Source: Bacteroidota bacterium (lineage in GTDB: Bacteria; Bacteroidota; Bacteroidia; Bacteroidales; UBA1715). From it: a stretch of DNA of 12,707 bases. This document shows positions 1 through 6,749 of the stretch, piece by piece; within the stretch, counting starts at the first letter, position 1, and each line of letters starts with the position of its first letter. Under the pieces are notes generated by a model. That model was not told the DNA's origin and did not search any database. It saw only the letters and a list, made by a program, of their open reading frames with translations. Where the stretch lies: contig JAJUFK010000044.1 of the NCBI GenBank assembly GCA_029266015.1, positions 1 to 12,707 on the forward strand. The letters run 5' to 3'. The position numbers and the translations under genes were made by a program.

Positions 1-49
1 ACAAAAATACATGTACAATAATCATTAATATTATACTAATCTTTTTCAT
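1..49 (-). CDS. Start of a membrane or secreted protein (5' fragment), third gene of the thioredoxin/arsR operon
   Basis: An ATG at 49 reading leftwards opens a frame that runs off the window edge after 16 codons. The visible residues are MKKISIILMIIVHVFL: two lysines then an unbroken hydrophobic stretch, which is typical of a signal peptide or first membrane segment. The ATG lies only 10 nt after the TAA of the arsR-like gene on the same strand, so it is almost certainly the next gene of that operon. Operons pairing a small CxxC thioredoxin with ArsR often continue with a permease, or with the ArsF/ArsG-type exported reductase and efflux protein. That identity is inference, because too little sequence is visible to recognise a family. 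A short chance frame cannot be excluded, but the start, spacing and hydrophobic pattern all argue for a real gene. Confidence 0.6.
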   Translation of the reverse strand, partial: MKKISIILMIIVHVFL

Positions 50-59
50 AGGTTATGAT

Positions 60-362
60 TTATAAATGAAACATTGATATATATAACTGTTTGGCCTTTT
101 CCCAATTTTCTTTATTGATACAGTATTTAATATATGGAGGTTCTGTTTCACCCTGAATTAAACCGGCATATTTTAATTCCTTAAGATGAAGTGATAAAGC
201 CGAACGATTTATATGCAATTCTTCGGCAATATTACCACTATAACAACAAGCATTAAGTTGCGACAACTTTTTCAATATATATATTCGTACCGGATGACTC
301 ATAGCTTTTGCTATAAGAGACAAATCAAGTATTTCTTGAGTAAATTCTGTTTTTTTAGACAT
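60..362 (-). CDS. ArsR/SmtB-family winged-helix repressor
   Basis: A 100-residue DNA-binding protein of the usual length for ArsR/SmtB metalloid or redox-sensing repressors. The N-terminal helix pattern IAKAMSHPVRIYILKKL (residues 17-33) and the recognition region SALSLHLKELKYAGLI (about 54-69), followed by the wing to about residue 82, are characteristic of the family. Cys39-Cys40 sit just before the helix-turn-helix, near where classical ArsR proteins carry their As(III)-binding cysteines, and Cys81 could be a third ligand; this placement is inference. The ATG overlaps the end of the upstream thioredoxin gene by 8 nt (ATGTCTAA shared), which indicates translational coupling. Such repressors normally control their own operon, and a perfect inverted repeat sits in the promoter ahead of the thioredoxin gene. 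The inducer cannot be read from sequence. Confidence 0.88.
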   Translation of the reverse strand: MSKKTEFTQEILDLSLIAKAMSHPVRIYILKKLSQLNACCYSGNIAEELHINRSALSLHLKELKYAGLIQGETEPPYIKYCINKENWEKAKQLYISMFHL

Positions 363-594
363 ATTGTTTAACTATTTCTAGTAATTCTTGTTTTAATGGA
401 ATTTTACCTTTTACAACTACTGTTTCATTAATAACCAAAGCAGGAGTTGTCATGACATTATACGCCATAATAGCCATAATATCTTCTACTTTTTGCACTT
501 CAGCATCAATTGCTAACATTTCTACCACTTCCTTTGTGAGATGCTCTAATGTTTTACATTTAGCACACCCCGTTCCCAATACTTTAATTACCAT
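355..594 (-). CDS. Small thioredoxin-like redox disulfide protein
   Basis: A 79-residue minimal thioredoxin-fold protein of the 'small redox-active disulfide protein 2' (thioredoxin_3) type. The active-site motif is G-T-G-C-A-K-C at residues 7-13, giving a C10-A-K-C13 redox pair, and the cis-proline motif T-T-P-A-L-V is at 49-54 (Pro51). The predicted order (strand with CxxC, helix, strand, cis-Pro, two short strands, helix) is complete. There is no signal peptide, so it should act in the cytoplasm. It is the first gene of an operon and overlaps the arsR-like gene. In similar operons this protein is thought to pass electrons to a reductase or to assist a permease; the ArsE proteins of arsEFG operons look like this, but that name is only a suggestion here. 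Its promoter sits within 50 nt of the start codon, leaving a leader of about 8 nt. Confidence 0.87.
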   Translation of the reverse strand: MVIKVLGTGCAKCKTLEHLTKEVVEMLAIDAEVQKVEDIMAIMAYNVMTTPALVINETVVVKGKIPLKQELLEIVKQYV

Positions 595-608
595 AATTAT
601 TTTTTTTA

Positions 609-639
609 CAAATATAAAAACATTTAATCATTTCACAAA
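609..639 (-). promoter_or_regulatory. Promoter of the thioredoxin/arsR operon
   Basis: Read on the minus strand, a TTTG (639-636) is followed after exactly 19 nt by TATATTTG (616-609), a perfect match to the Bacteroidota -33/-7 promoter pattern. The predicted start of transcription is near 602, leaving a very short A-rich leader before the ATG at 594. The -33 element lies in the centre of the inverted repeat at 625-654. Confidence 0.75.
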
Positions 640-654
640 ATACTGAAATGATTA
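625..654. promoter_or_regulatory. Perfect inverted repeat, candidate ArsR-type operator
   Basis: TAATCATTTCA (625-635) and TGAAATGATTA (644-654) are perfect reverse complements separated by 8 nt. The dyad covers the -33 box and reaches into the -33/-7 spacer of the thioredoxin/arsR promoter, so a bound dimer would block RNA polymerase. Size and position suit an ArsR/SmtB operator. The assignment to the repressor encoded here is inference from position. Confidence 0.6.
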
Positions 655-796
655 TTCTAAAAAAGATTAAAAAAATTGTAACATATATGTAACATTTTAC
701 GTACAAGTAACTAGTAAGTTTATAAATTCATTGTTACGCAGTTTTTACGATATATTTTTCAGAAAATCTGCAATTTTACTGAGGAGGGGGAGCAAT
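655..796. other. Non-coding spacer with short repeats, no gene seen
   Basis: No convincing reading frame is present on either strand. Visible structure is limited to an 8-bp direct repeat TGTAACAT (677-684 and 688-695, 11 nt period) around the palindrome ACATATATGT, a weak potential hairpin GCAG(TTTTT)...(AAAA)TCTGC (738-771), and a purine-rich GAGGAGGGGGAG (781-792). None of these matches an RNA family I recognise. Confidence 0.4.
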
Positions 797-825
797 AAAA
801 AAAGGGGATAAAATCCCCTTTTTTT
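797..825 (-). terminator. Intrinsic terminator of metK (symmetrical, could work on both strands)
   Basis: A perfect 13-bp stem, A7-GGGGAT paired with ATCCCC-T7, closes on a 3-nt AAA loop. Read on the minus strand it lies about 20 nt past the metK stop codon and ends in a run of seven U, the classical Rho-independent form. Because A-run and T-run flank both sides, it is equally well formed for transcription from the other direction. Confidence 0.9.
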
Positions 826-845
826 ATTTATTATACTATTTAAAA

Positions 846-2126
846 TTATTTTAACAAACCAAAACCTTCACGAAGTTTATCAACGTAGTCTAAACATTCC
901 CAACCAAAGAACTGAACTTCTTTAATTTTTTCAACTCCATTTTCAAAAACAGTAACAGCTTGAGTATACGGATTACGTCCGAAATGTCCGTACGATGCCG
1001 TAGGTAAAAAGATTGGATTTTTTAAACCAAATCGTTCAACAATAGCAGCCGGACGCAAATCAAACATCTCAAAAACTATAGTTGCAATTTCTTCATCGGT
1101 AAATTTTTGACCATTTGATTTTTTTGCTTTACACGTTCCATATGTATTTATATAAATACTTACCGGTTCTGCAACACCAATTGCATACGACACTTGCACC
1201 AAACATTGATGAGCAACCCCGGCAGCAACAATATTTTTAGCAATATGACGAGCAGCATAAGCAGCACTACGGTCAACTTTTGATGAATCTTTTCCGGAAA
1301 AAGCTCCACCACCATGAGCACCATGTCCGCCATAAGTATCAACTATAATTTTTCTACCGGTTAATCCTGTATCACCATGTGGTCCACCAATTACAAATTT
1401 ACCGGTTGGATTTACTAATAATTTAAACTCTGTATCAAACAATTTACGCATTTTAGCGGGATACATATTTCTAGTTTGCGGTATTACATATTTTCGTAAG
1501 TCAGCAGCAATTTTATCTTGCATTTCTTTATCAGTTTTTGCAAAATCATCGTGCTGAGTCGATATCACAATAGTATCTATTCGTACCGGTTTATTAGTTT
1601 TTGAATCATATTCTATAGTTACCTGCGATTTTGAATCTGGTCGTAAATATGACATAACTTTCATGTTTTTACGCACATACGCCAATCGCTCCAACAAACG
1701 ATGAGATATATCTAAAGTAAGAGGCATATAAGTAGAGGTTTCCTCTACTGCATATCCAAACATCATACCTTGGTCTCCTGCACCTTGGTCATAAGGATTT
1801 TCACGTTCTACACCTTGATTTATGTCTGCTGATTGTTCATGAATTGCTGATATTACTCCACAAGAATCTCCATCAAATTTATAGGCAGCTTTATTATATC
1901 CTATTTGATTTATAACATCACGAGCTACTTGTTGCACATCAACATAAGCCTTTGACTTAACCTCACCACTCAATACTGTTAAACCTGTTGTAACTAAAGT
2001 TTCACATGCAACTTTTGAATTAGGATCTTGTGCTAAAAAAGCATCTAATAATGCATCTGAAATTTGATCGGATACTTTATCCGGATGTCCTTCAGAAACT
2101 GATTCGGATGTAAAAAAATAACCCAT
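846..2126 (-). CDS. metK: S-adenosylmethionine synthetase
   Basis: Makes S-adenosylmethionine from ATP and methionine, releasing phosphate and pyrophosphate; a cytoplasmic, normally tetrameric housekeeping enzyme. All signature motifs are intact in the 426-residue product: the N-terminal T-S-E-S-V-S-E-G-H-P-D-K (residues 6-17, GHPDK at 13-17), the methionine/ATP motif GAGDQGMMFGYA (115-126), and the glycine-rich phosphate loop GGGAFSGKD (272-280). It is somewhat longer than the 384-residue E. coli enzyme, as I recall is common in this phylum. The start is set by the conserved MGYFFTSESV opening. The gene has its own promoter, a roughly 127-nt leader containing a SAM-II type aptamer (product feedback), and a strong terminator just downstream. 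Confidence 0.98.
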   Translation of the reverse strand: MGYFFTSESVSEGHPDKVSDQISDALLDAFLAQDPNSKVACETLVTTGLTVLSGEVKSKAYVDVQQVARDVINQIGYNKAAYKFDGDSCGVISAIHEQSADINQGVERENPYDQGAGDQGMMFGYAVEETSTYMPLTLDISHRLLERLAYVRKNMKVMSYLRPDSKSQVTIEYDSKTNKPVRIDTIVISTQHDDFAKTDKEMQDKIAADLRKYVIPQTRNMYPAKMRKLFDTEFKLLVNPTGKFVIGGPHGDTGLTGRKIIVDTYGGHGAHGGGAFSGKDSSKVDRSAAYAARHIAKNIVAAGVAHQCLVQVSYAIGVAEPVSIYINTYGTCKAKKSNGQKFTDEEIATIVFEMFDLRPAAIVERFGLKNPIFLPTASYGHFGRNPYTQAVTVFENGVEKIKEVQFFGWECLDYVDKLREGFGLLK

Positions 2127-2173
2127 ATACTATGTTTTTAATAATTAATCACTATTAGTAGAAAAATTGGGGG

Positions 2174-2210
2174 AATGCTTACACAGTAAATATACTGTTG
2201 GTTTAGCATT
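2174..2210 (-). promoter_or_regulatory. Hairpin competing with the riboswitch pseudoknot (possible expression platform)
   Basis: On the minus strand AATGCT (2210-2205) can pair with AGCATT (2179-2174), enclosing a perfect inner stem ACAGTA/TACTGT (2198-2193 with 2188-2183) on a TATT loop. The outer arm uses the GCT of the conserved GCTAAA block and the inner arm uses part of the P2 3' strand, so this fold and the SAM-bound pseudoknot exclude each other. It is followed by CCCCCAATTTTTC, which is not a convincing terminator tail. Confidence 0.45.
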
Positions 2211-2250
2211 TTTTTACCGTGGTTGCAATCAACTCAAATCTTTCCACAAT
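2196..2250 (-). ncRNA. SAM-II riboswitch aptamer in the metK leader
   Basis: Read on the minus strand the leader contains, in order, the elements of the SAM-II pseudoknot: GTGG (P1 5' strand, 2247-2244, extendable by two wobble pairs), GATTTGA (2240-2234), GTTG (P2 5' strand, 2233-2230), TTGCAACCAC (2228-2219, including the P1 3' strand CCAC), GGTAAA, then GCTAAA (2207-2202) and CAAC (P2 3' strand, 2200-2197). The GATTTG, TTGCAnCCACG and GCTAAA blocks are the conserved ones of the family as I remember it. Location directly ahead of metK fits feedback control by SAM. P2 appears short (4 bp). The assignment rests on recall of the consensus, not a covariance search. Confidence 0.85.
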
Positions 2251-2259
2251 TTTAGAATA

Positions 2260-2289
2260 CAAATATAAAGTATTTTATTATAAAACAAA
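2260..2289 (-). promoter_or_regulatory. Promoter of metK
   Basis: On the minus strand TTTG (2289-2286) and TATATTTG (2267-2260) are separated by 18 nt, matching the Bacteroidota housekeeping promoter. Predicted transcription start is near 2253, just ahead of the P1 strand of the riboswitch. The -33 box lies only 12 nt past the stop codon of the upstream glycosyltransferase gene. Confidence 0.72.
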
Positions 2290-2301
2290 CTATTAAAAAA
2301 A

Positions 2302-3915
2302 TTATTCCAACTCAATCTTCCATAAAGGGGGACCTTGCTTACGTTCAATAATCTTGAGAGAATTACCAAATTGATTTTGTAAATTTTGCAATAATTCATC
2401 AGAAGCATACATTACAAAAATATCTGTATATGTATGTAAAGGTATCATACTTTTAATATTTTCTTTATTAGCACTAAGCCTTAACACATCAATATTTTCG
2501 GAATTACAATTTACCAACACTTCCATTGTATGCATAGGTCCTTCCCAAGGATTTTGCAAACGTATAAAATCAGAAATTACCAATGGTTTCGTTGCTTGTG
2601 TAAGGGTTTGTGCATTATCTACAAATTCTTGTTGCCAATTACCACCAAGGTACCAATATTTTTCTTGAGAAATTGCATACATAGAGTAAATACTAATAGA
2701 ACTAAGACCTATTATAAATAAAAATGCAATTCCCTTTGACTTATGCATATACGAATAAATTCCGTAAGTGACTAGTAAAATAACAGGGATTGTATTGAAT
2801 ATATAATATCGCCACCAGTGGGTGGTAATAGCATTTCTAACAATATCTAAACCCCAGAAAAATACTAATCCGGGTATTAGAATAAGCAAAACAAACCATG
2901 CGGTTTTAGGTGACTCATATTGTATCAATCGTTTGGCAGATACTATTATAAATATAAGTATTATTATATTAAAAATTGTTTCTACAATCATGGCTGTATT
3001 GATAGCACTAAGAACATCGTCCCAGAATAATGTATATTGCAGATAAAATGAAAATGTGCGAACCAAACCTAACACAAAACCCAACAATGGTGCCCACAGA
3101 GGCAATCCTTCAAATTTGTGCCACGATAATGATTGATACACTTCTTGTTTGTTGCTATATACATAAAGAAACCACGGAGCATATAATACTATTACAAAAA
3201 GTATTACAACAAAAAATCTAATTCGAGCGTGTTTAAATAACATGAAAACTATAAGCGCATGTTCAAATATAATAAAACCCGAAAGAGTAGATGCATACAA
3301 TGAAAGAACAGCACATATTCCATATCCTATCCACCATTGATTTTTATTATATAATACTGATTTGAGTAAAAAATAATGAAGTGCAATAAGCAGAAAAGCC
3401 CACAACATATAATACCGGAGTTCTTGTGCAAAATAATGAATAAAAGGAGAAACACTAAATAATGCAACAGCTATAAGACCTGCTGTTTGTAAACGAAAAA
3501 GTTCTTTGGCTATACCGTATTTAAAAGGTAACGAAAGTAAAAATACAAAAACACTAAACAATCTATACCATACCAATGATTCACCAAATATACGATACCA
3601 AACAGATAACAACATATAATGCAAAGGATTTAAATTCATATTATGAATTTGAGCTTGCATTTCGCTGGCAAACGTTATTTGAGGCTTATTACTATACTGT
3701 AAAATACCTTTATAATGAGAAATTGGTACTATTGTATTTAATTGAGTACTATCTACATCAAAAAAATTGTCTGCACCTTGAATTTGCAAAACAGTAGCAA
3801 TTTCATCATACCACATCATTTTGTAATCAATGGCATACCATTTAAATCCTATACCAATAAGAATTATAACTAAATAAAGCCATGGTCGCGAAAGTAGTAA
3901 CTGGATTGTTTTCAT
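2302..3915 (-). CDS. GT-C fold membrane glycosyltransferase (ArnT/PMT-like)
   Basis: A 537-residue polytopic membrane protein resembling the dolichyl/undecaprenyl-phosphate sugar-using transferases (GT39/GT83, PMT_2-like). After a first membrane segment (about residues 10-28) the first periplasmic loop carries the MWYDE motif (Asp37-Glu38), the usual catalytic acid position of GT-C enzymes. The loop ends in LNPLHYMLLSVW near residue 95, matching the 'HPPLYYLLL' region of the family. About 11-12 hydrophobic segments follow to about residue 410, and the last roughly 120 residues are a soluble C-terminal domain. It probably transfers a lipid-linked sugar to a glycan, lipid or protein outside the inner membrane; donor and acceptor cannot be deduced. 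It starts 22 nt after the GT2 gene on the same strand, so the two form an operon. No terminator is seen before the metK promoter. Confidence 0.8.
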   Translation of the reverse strand: MKTIQLLLSRPWLYLVIILIGIGFKWYAIDYKMMWYDEIATVLQIQGADNFFDVDSTQLNTIVPISHYKGILQYSNKPQITFASEMQAQIHNMNLNPLHYMLLSVWYRIFGESLVWYRLFSVFVFLLSLPFKYGIAKELFRLQTAGLIAVALFSVSPFIHYFAQELRYYMLWAFLLIALHYFLLKSVLYNKNQWWIGYGICAVLSLYASTLSGFIIFEHALIVFMLFKHARIRFFVVILFVIVLYAPWFLYVYSNKQEVYQSLSWHKFEGLPLWAPLLGFVLGLVRTFSFYLQYTLFWDDVLSAINTAMIVETIFNIIILIFIIVSAKRLIQYESPKTAWFVLLILIPGLVFFWGLDIVRNAITTHWWRYYIFNTIPVILLVTYGIYSYMHKSKGIAFLFIIGLSSISIYSMYAISQEKYWYLGGNWQQEFVDNAQTLTQATKPLVISDFIRLQNPWEGPMHTMEVLVNCNSENIDVLRLSANKENIKSMIPLHTYTDIFVMYASDELLQNLQNQFGNSLKIIERKQGPPLWKIELE

Positions 3916-3937
3916 TACAATAATAATTATAAATTGA

Positions 3938-4846
3938 TTACACTCTTTTAATTCCCAACAACCCTAATGAAACATAATATCTAAACTGTAAAATCATGGC
4001 CGCTTTCTGAGGTTTTGCTTGAATAGTATACCCTAATGCAAGAAGTTTTGAAACTCCCCATTTTATAAGTTCTTTACAAATACTACTGCTATAGGCAACA
4101 ATATTTGATTTACTTCTAAAATATTCACTCTGCCCTACACCTATTGCTTGCTTCATTATAAAATCTTTAGTAGTTCTTTGTTGCGGAATTATATGATATA
4201 CCCAAATATAAGGAACATACCAAATTGCTAATTTATGTTTCTTTAATCTAAAAAATATATCTTTTTCTTCTCCTCCCAATAAATTCTTGCCAGTTCTGCC
4301 AAGTTCTGTGTTAAACAAACCATATTGAGTAAATACGCTTTTACGAAATGCCATATTTGCACCTACAGGATATAAATTACGTGTAAATTCTTTTGGTTTT
4401 TCACCCAAATTAAGAATCGAAAATAATGGCATTAATTGCTCAGGCATCCATGTGGGACACTGTGTCTCATATTTTGGAAATATTCTACCACCTATAGCTG
4501 CACATTCACTATGATTATCAAACCATTCTATAATATTCAACACATAATCTCTGCAAGCTACGGCATCATCATCAATAAAAGCAATTATTTCTCCTTGAGC
4601 AACTGCTATTCCTCTATTACGAGCATATGAAAGTCCTTGTTGAGTTTCTTTATAATAATGTACATTCAAATCTCCTTTTTGCTGTAAAAATTCCATACAC
4701 AACAGTGGCGTAGAATCTGTAGAATTATTATCAATTATAATAATTTCGTAATTATAATAGTTACTTGATTGATCTTTAAGACTCATAAGAGAATCAAGAA
4801 TATATGATTCTCTGTTGTAAGTACAAATTATAATTGAAACTTTCAT
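3938..4846 (-). CDS. Family 2 glycosyltransferase
   Basis: A 302-residue cytoplasmic GT-A fold glycosyltransferase. It opens with MKVSIIICTYNRE (residues 1-13), the usual first strand of family 2, followed by the nucleotide-binding strand IIIIDNNSTDST (35-46), Gly-Leu-Ser-Tyr-Ala-Arg-Asn (71-77), the metal/nucleotide motif FIDDDA with Asp92-94, and a GGEEKD acceptor-side motif (191-196) that supplies the likely catalytic base. A hydrophobic C-terminal end (about 277-298) may lie on the membrane. It adds a sugar from a nucleotide donor to a growing surface glycan; the specific sugar is not readable. First gene of a two-gene operon with the GT-C enzyme, divergent from the MORN-repeat gene. Confidence 0.88.
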   Translation of the reverse strand: MKVSIIICTYNRESYILDSLMSLKDQSSNYYNYEIIIIDNNSTDSTPLLCMEFLQQKGDLNVHYYKETQQGLSYARNRGIAVAQGEIIAFIDDDAVACRDYVLNIIEWFDNHSECAAIGGRIFPKYETQCPTWMPEQLMPLFSILNLGEKPKEFTRNLYPVGANMAFRKSVFTQYGLFNTELGRTGKNLLGGEEKDIFFRLKKHKLAIWYVPYIWVYHIIPQQRTTKDFIMKQAIGVGQSEYFRSKSNIVAYSSSICKELIKWGVSKLLALGYTIQAKPQKAAMILQFRYYVSLGLLGIKRV

Positions 4847-4861
4847 AGCATATTTTTATTT

Positions 4862-4869
4862 CAAAAATA
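4862..4869 (-). promoter_or_regulatory. Possible -7 box for the glycosyltransferase operon
   Basis: On the minus strand TATTTTTG lies 15-22 nt before the ATG at 4846 and fits TAnnTTTG. No clear TTTG is found at the expected 18-20 nt upstream, so this is only a half-site. Confidence 0.4.
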
Positions 4870-4924
4870 CATTTTTTTACCTCTTGTATTGTAATATAAT
4901 ATATAGTTTTACAAATTATTAAAA

Positions 4925-4960
4925 TTTGTAGAGTCGAATTTGGCAGTTTTTGTATTTTTG
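4925..4960 (+). promoter_or_regulatory. Probable promoter of the MORN-repeat gene
   Basis: TATTTTTG (4953-4960) matches the -7 consensus and lies 25 nt before the chosen ATG at 4986. The nearest upstream TTTG (4925-4928) is 24 nt away, longer than the usual 19-20, so the -33 part is uncertain. Confidence 0.5.
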
Positions 4961-4985
4961 TACGAATTTTAATTTTTCTTTAGCT

Positions 4986-6734
4986 ATGAAAAAAACTACA
5001 TTCCTTTTTATTGCATTATGTTCTACGTATATAGGTTTTTCGCAGGCAAATGACACCGTAATAAACAAATGGCGAAATGGAAAAATAAGCAGCAAAGGGT
5101 ATATGCTTGATGGAACAGAACAAGGCACATGGCAATATTGGGATTCACTGGGCAACAAAGTTGAAGAAACAAATTTTTTACGAGGAAGACTCCATGGTAA
5201 AAGTACAATTTACTATACAAATGGGAAAAAACATATAGAATCAAATTATAAACTGAACCAATTACATGGAATTTACACCGAATGGGACGAAGCCGGATAT
5301 ATAAAAGTACAAGGATATTATAAAAACCATCAACGGGATAGTTCATGGAAATATTTTTACCCCAACACCAATTTAATGCAGTATGAATATATATACAAAA
5401 CCAAAGATACTGTATTGTTATGGAATTATTGCTATAGACGTGGTACGTGTACAGTTAGAAATGGTAATGGGACATATGAAGAATATTGGAATGAGTCATC
5501 AAATTTAAAAGAAAAAGGTGCATACAAAGACGGATTCAAAGACGGATACTGGGAAATGTATTTTCAAGATGGCAAACTCAAAGGGAAAGGGTCCTATGTA
5601 CGTGGTGAAAAAGTTGGTAATTGGATAGAATATTATGCTAACGGCACCTTAAAAGAACAATTAAACCTCACAAAAGGAACATACGAAACATGGCATCCGA
5701 ACGGTAAAAAACATATAGTAGGATATTTAAAAAATGATTTGAAAGATTCTGTGTGGCAGTATTGGAATGCCGACGGAGTATTAATTACACGAGCACGATA
5801 TGTTAAAGGCAATTTAGAAGGCTTACAAGAAAATTGGTTTGCCAACGGAAAACCGTCGTCTACATTTGAATATAAAAACAATCAAAAAAACGGAAAAGCA
5901 GTATGGTGGCACGAAACCGGCGAAAAAGATATGGAAGGATACTTTCAAAATGACTTACAACATGGAGACTGGATATATTGGCGCAAAGATGGTGGAATAG
6001 GCAATACCGGTAAATACATACAAGGCAAAATGAATGGGCACTGGAAATGGTTTTATGCGAATGGTGCTGTATGGAAAGAAGGTGATTATATAGATGATTT
6101 AAAAACCGGTGTATGGATTTTCTATTATGAAAACGGACAAAAAGAACATCAAGGAACTTTTGTAAACGATAAAGAAAACGGTTTGTTTGAACAGTGGTTT
6201 GAAAATGGCATGATTAAAACTCGTGGATATTTTGATATGGGTAAAATGACAGGAACTTGGGAAGGTTGGTTCGAAGAAAATCCAAAACAACAAAAATATT
6301 CTAACCAATACAAAAATGATTTGCGCCATGGAACATCAAAATATTGGAATGAAGCTGGATTGCTTCAATCAGAAAAAAACTATGCTAATGGTGAACTACA
6401 CGGTATATTCAAAACATACTTTCCTGATGGTAAAATAAATATTAGCGGAGAATATAACAAAGGAAAAATGACCGGCACATGGCAATATTACAATCAATCG
6501 GGAACATGTGAACGAATGATGATATATAAAGACGGTTTACCTAACGGGAAATGGGAAGTTAGATACAAAGAAGGCCCTCTCAAAGAACAAACACAATACA
6601 AAGATGGAGTACGACATGGTAAAACTAAGATGTATGGTTTAAAAGGTGACGTGTTATACTATGCAAAATATAAAAATGGAGAATTAAAAAAGGTGAAAAT
6701 CGATAACCGACAAAAAACTCCGGGTGTTAAATAA
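4986..6734 (+). CDS. Secreted MORN-repeat protein (YwqK-like, about 21 repeats)
   Basis: The ATG at 4986 gives a 582-residue protein that begins with a clear signal peptide (MKK, hydrophobic core to about residue 17, then SQA near residue 20-22). An upstream TTG at 4950 would hide this signal, so it was rejected. The rest is about 21 tandem copies of a 23-24-residue unit of the form hG-x-W-x-x-Y/W-x-x-x-G-x-x-x-x-x-G-x-Y-x-x-G-x-x, the MORN_2 repeat. The fourth copy carries an insert of about 17 residues with two cysteines (in NYCYRRGTC). Such repeats form a long beta-hairpin solenoid, probably exported to the periplasm or outer face. Databases often label this family 'toxin-antitoxin YwqK antitoxin', but nothing here supports a toxin partner. 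It ends 15 nt before kdsB and is probably co-transcribed with it. Function unknown. Confidence 0.88.
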   Translation: MKKTTFLFIALCSTYIGFSQANDTVINKWRNGKISSKGYMLDGTEQGTWQYWDSLGNKVEETNFLRGRLHGKSTIYYTNGKKHIESNYKLNQLHGIYTEWDEAGYIKVQGYYKNHQRDSSWKYFYPNTNLMQYEYIYKTKDTVLLWNYCYRRGTCTVRNGNGTYEEYWNESSNLKEKGAYKDGFKDGYWEMYFQDGKLKGKGSYVRGEKVGNWIEYYANGTLKEQLNLTKGTYETWHPNGKKHIVGYLKNDLKDSVWQYWNADGVLITRARYVKGNLEGLQENWFANGKPSSTFEYKNNQKNGKAVWWHETGEKDMEGYFQNDLQHGDWIYWRKDGGIGNTGKYIQGKMNGHWKWFYANGAVWKEGDYIDDLKTGVWIFYYENGQKEHQGTFVNDKENGLFEQWFENGMIKTRGYFDMGKMTGTWEGWFEENPKQQKYSNQYKNDLRHGTSKYWNEAGLLQSEKNYANGELHGIFKTYFPDGKINISGEYNKGKMTGTWQYYNQSGTCERMMIYKDGLPNGKWEVRYKEGPLKEQTQYKDGVRHGKTKMYGLKGDVLYYAKYKNGELKKVKIDNRQKTPGVK

Positions 6735-6749
6735 TTTACATAAACAATA

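Noticed and set aside
4950..4985. Upstream TTG extension of the MORN-repeat protein
   Set aside because: It would bury the signal peptide that starts at the ATG at 4986 and would overlap the -7 box.
5060..6700. Repeated DNA pattern that could suggest a CRISPR array or tandem repeat element
   Set aside because: The repeats are at protein level (MORN units of about 24 residues) with diverged DNA and an unbroken reading frame.
4986..6734. YwqK toxin-antitoxin module
   Set aside because: No small toxin-like gene lies next to it; the neighbours are kdsB and glycosyltransferases, and the label comes only from the repeat family name.
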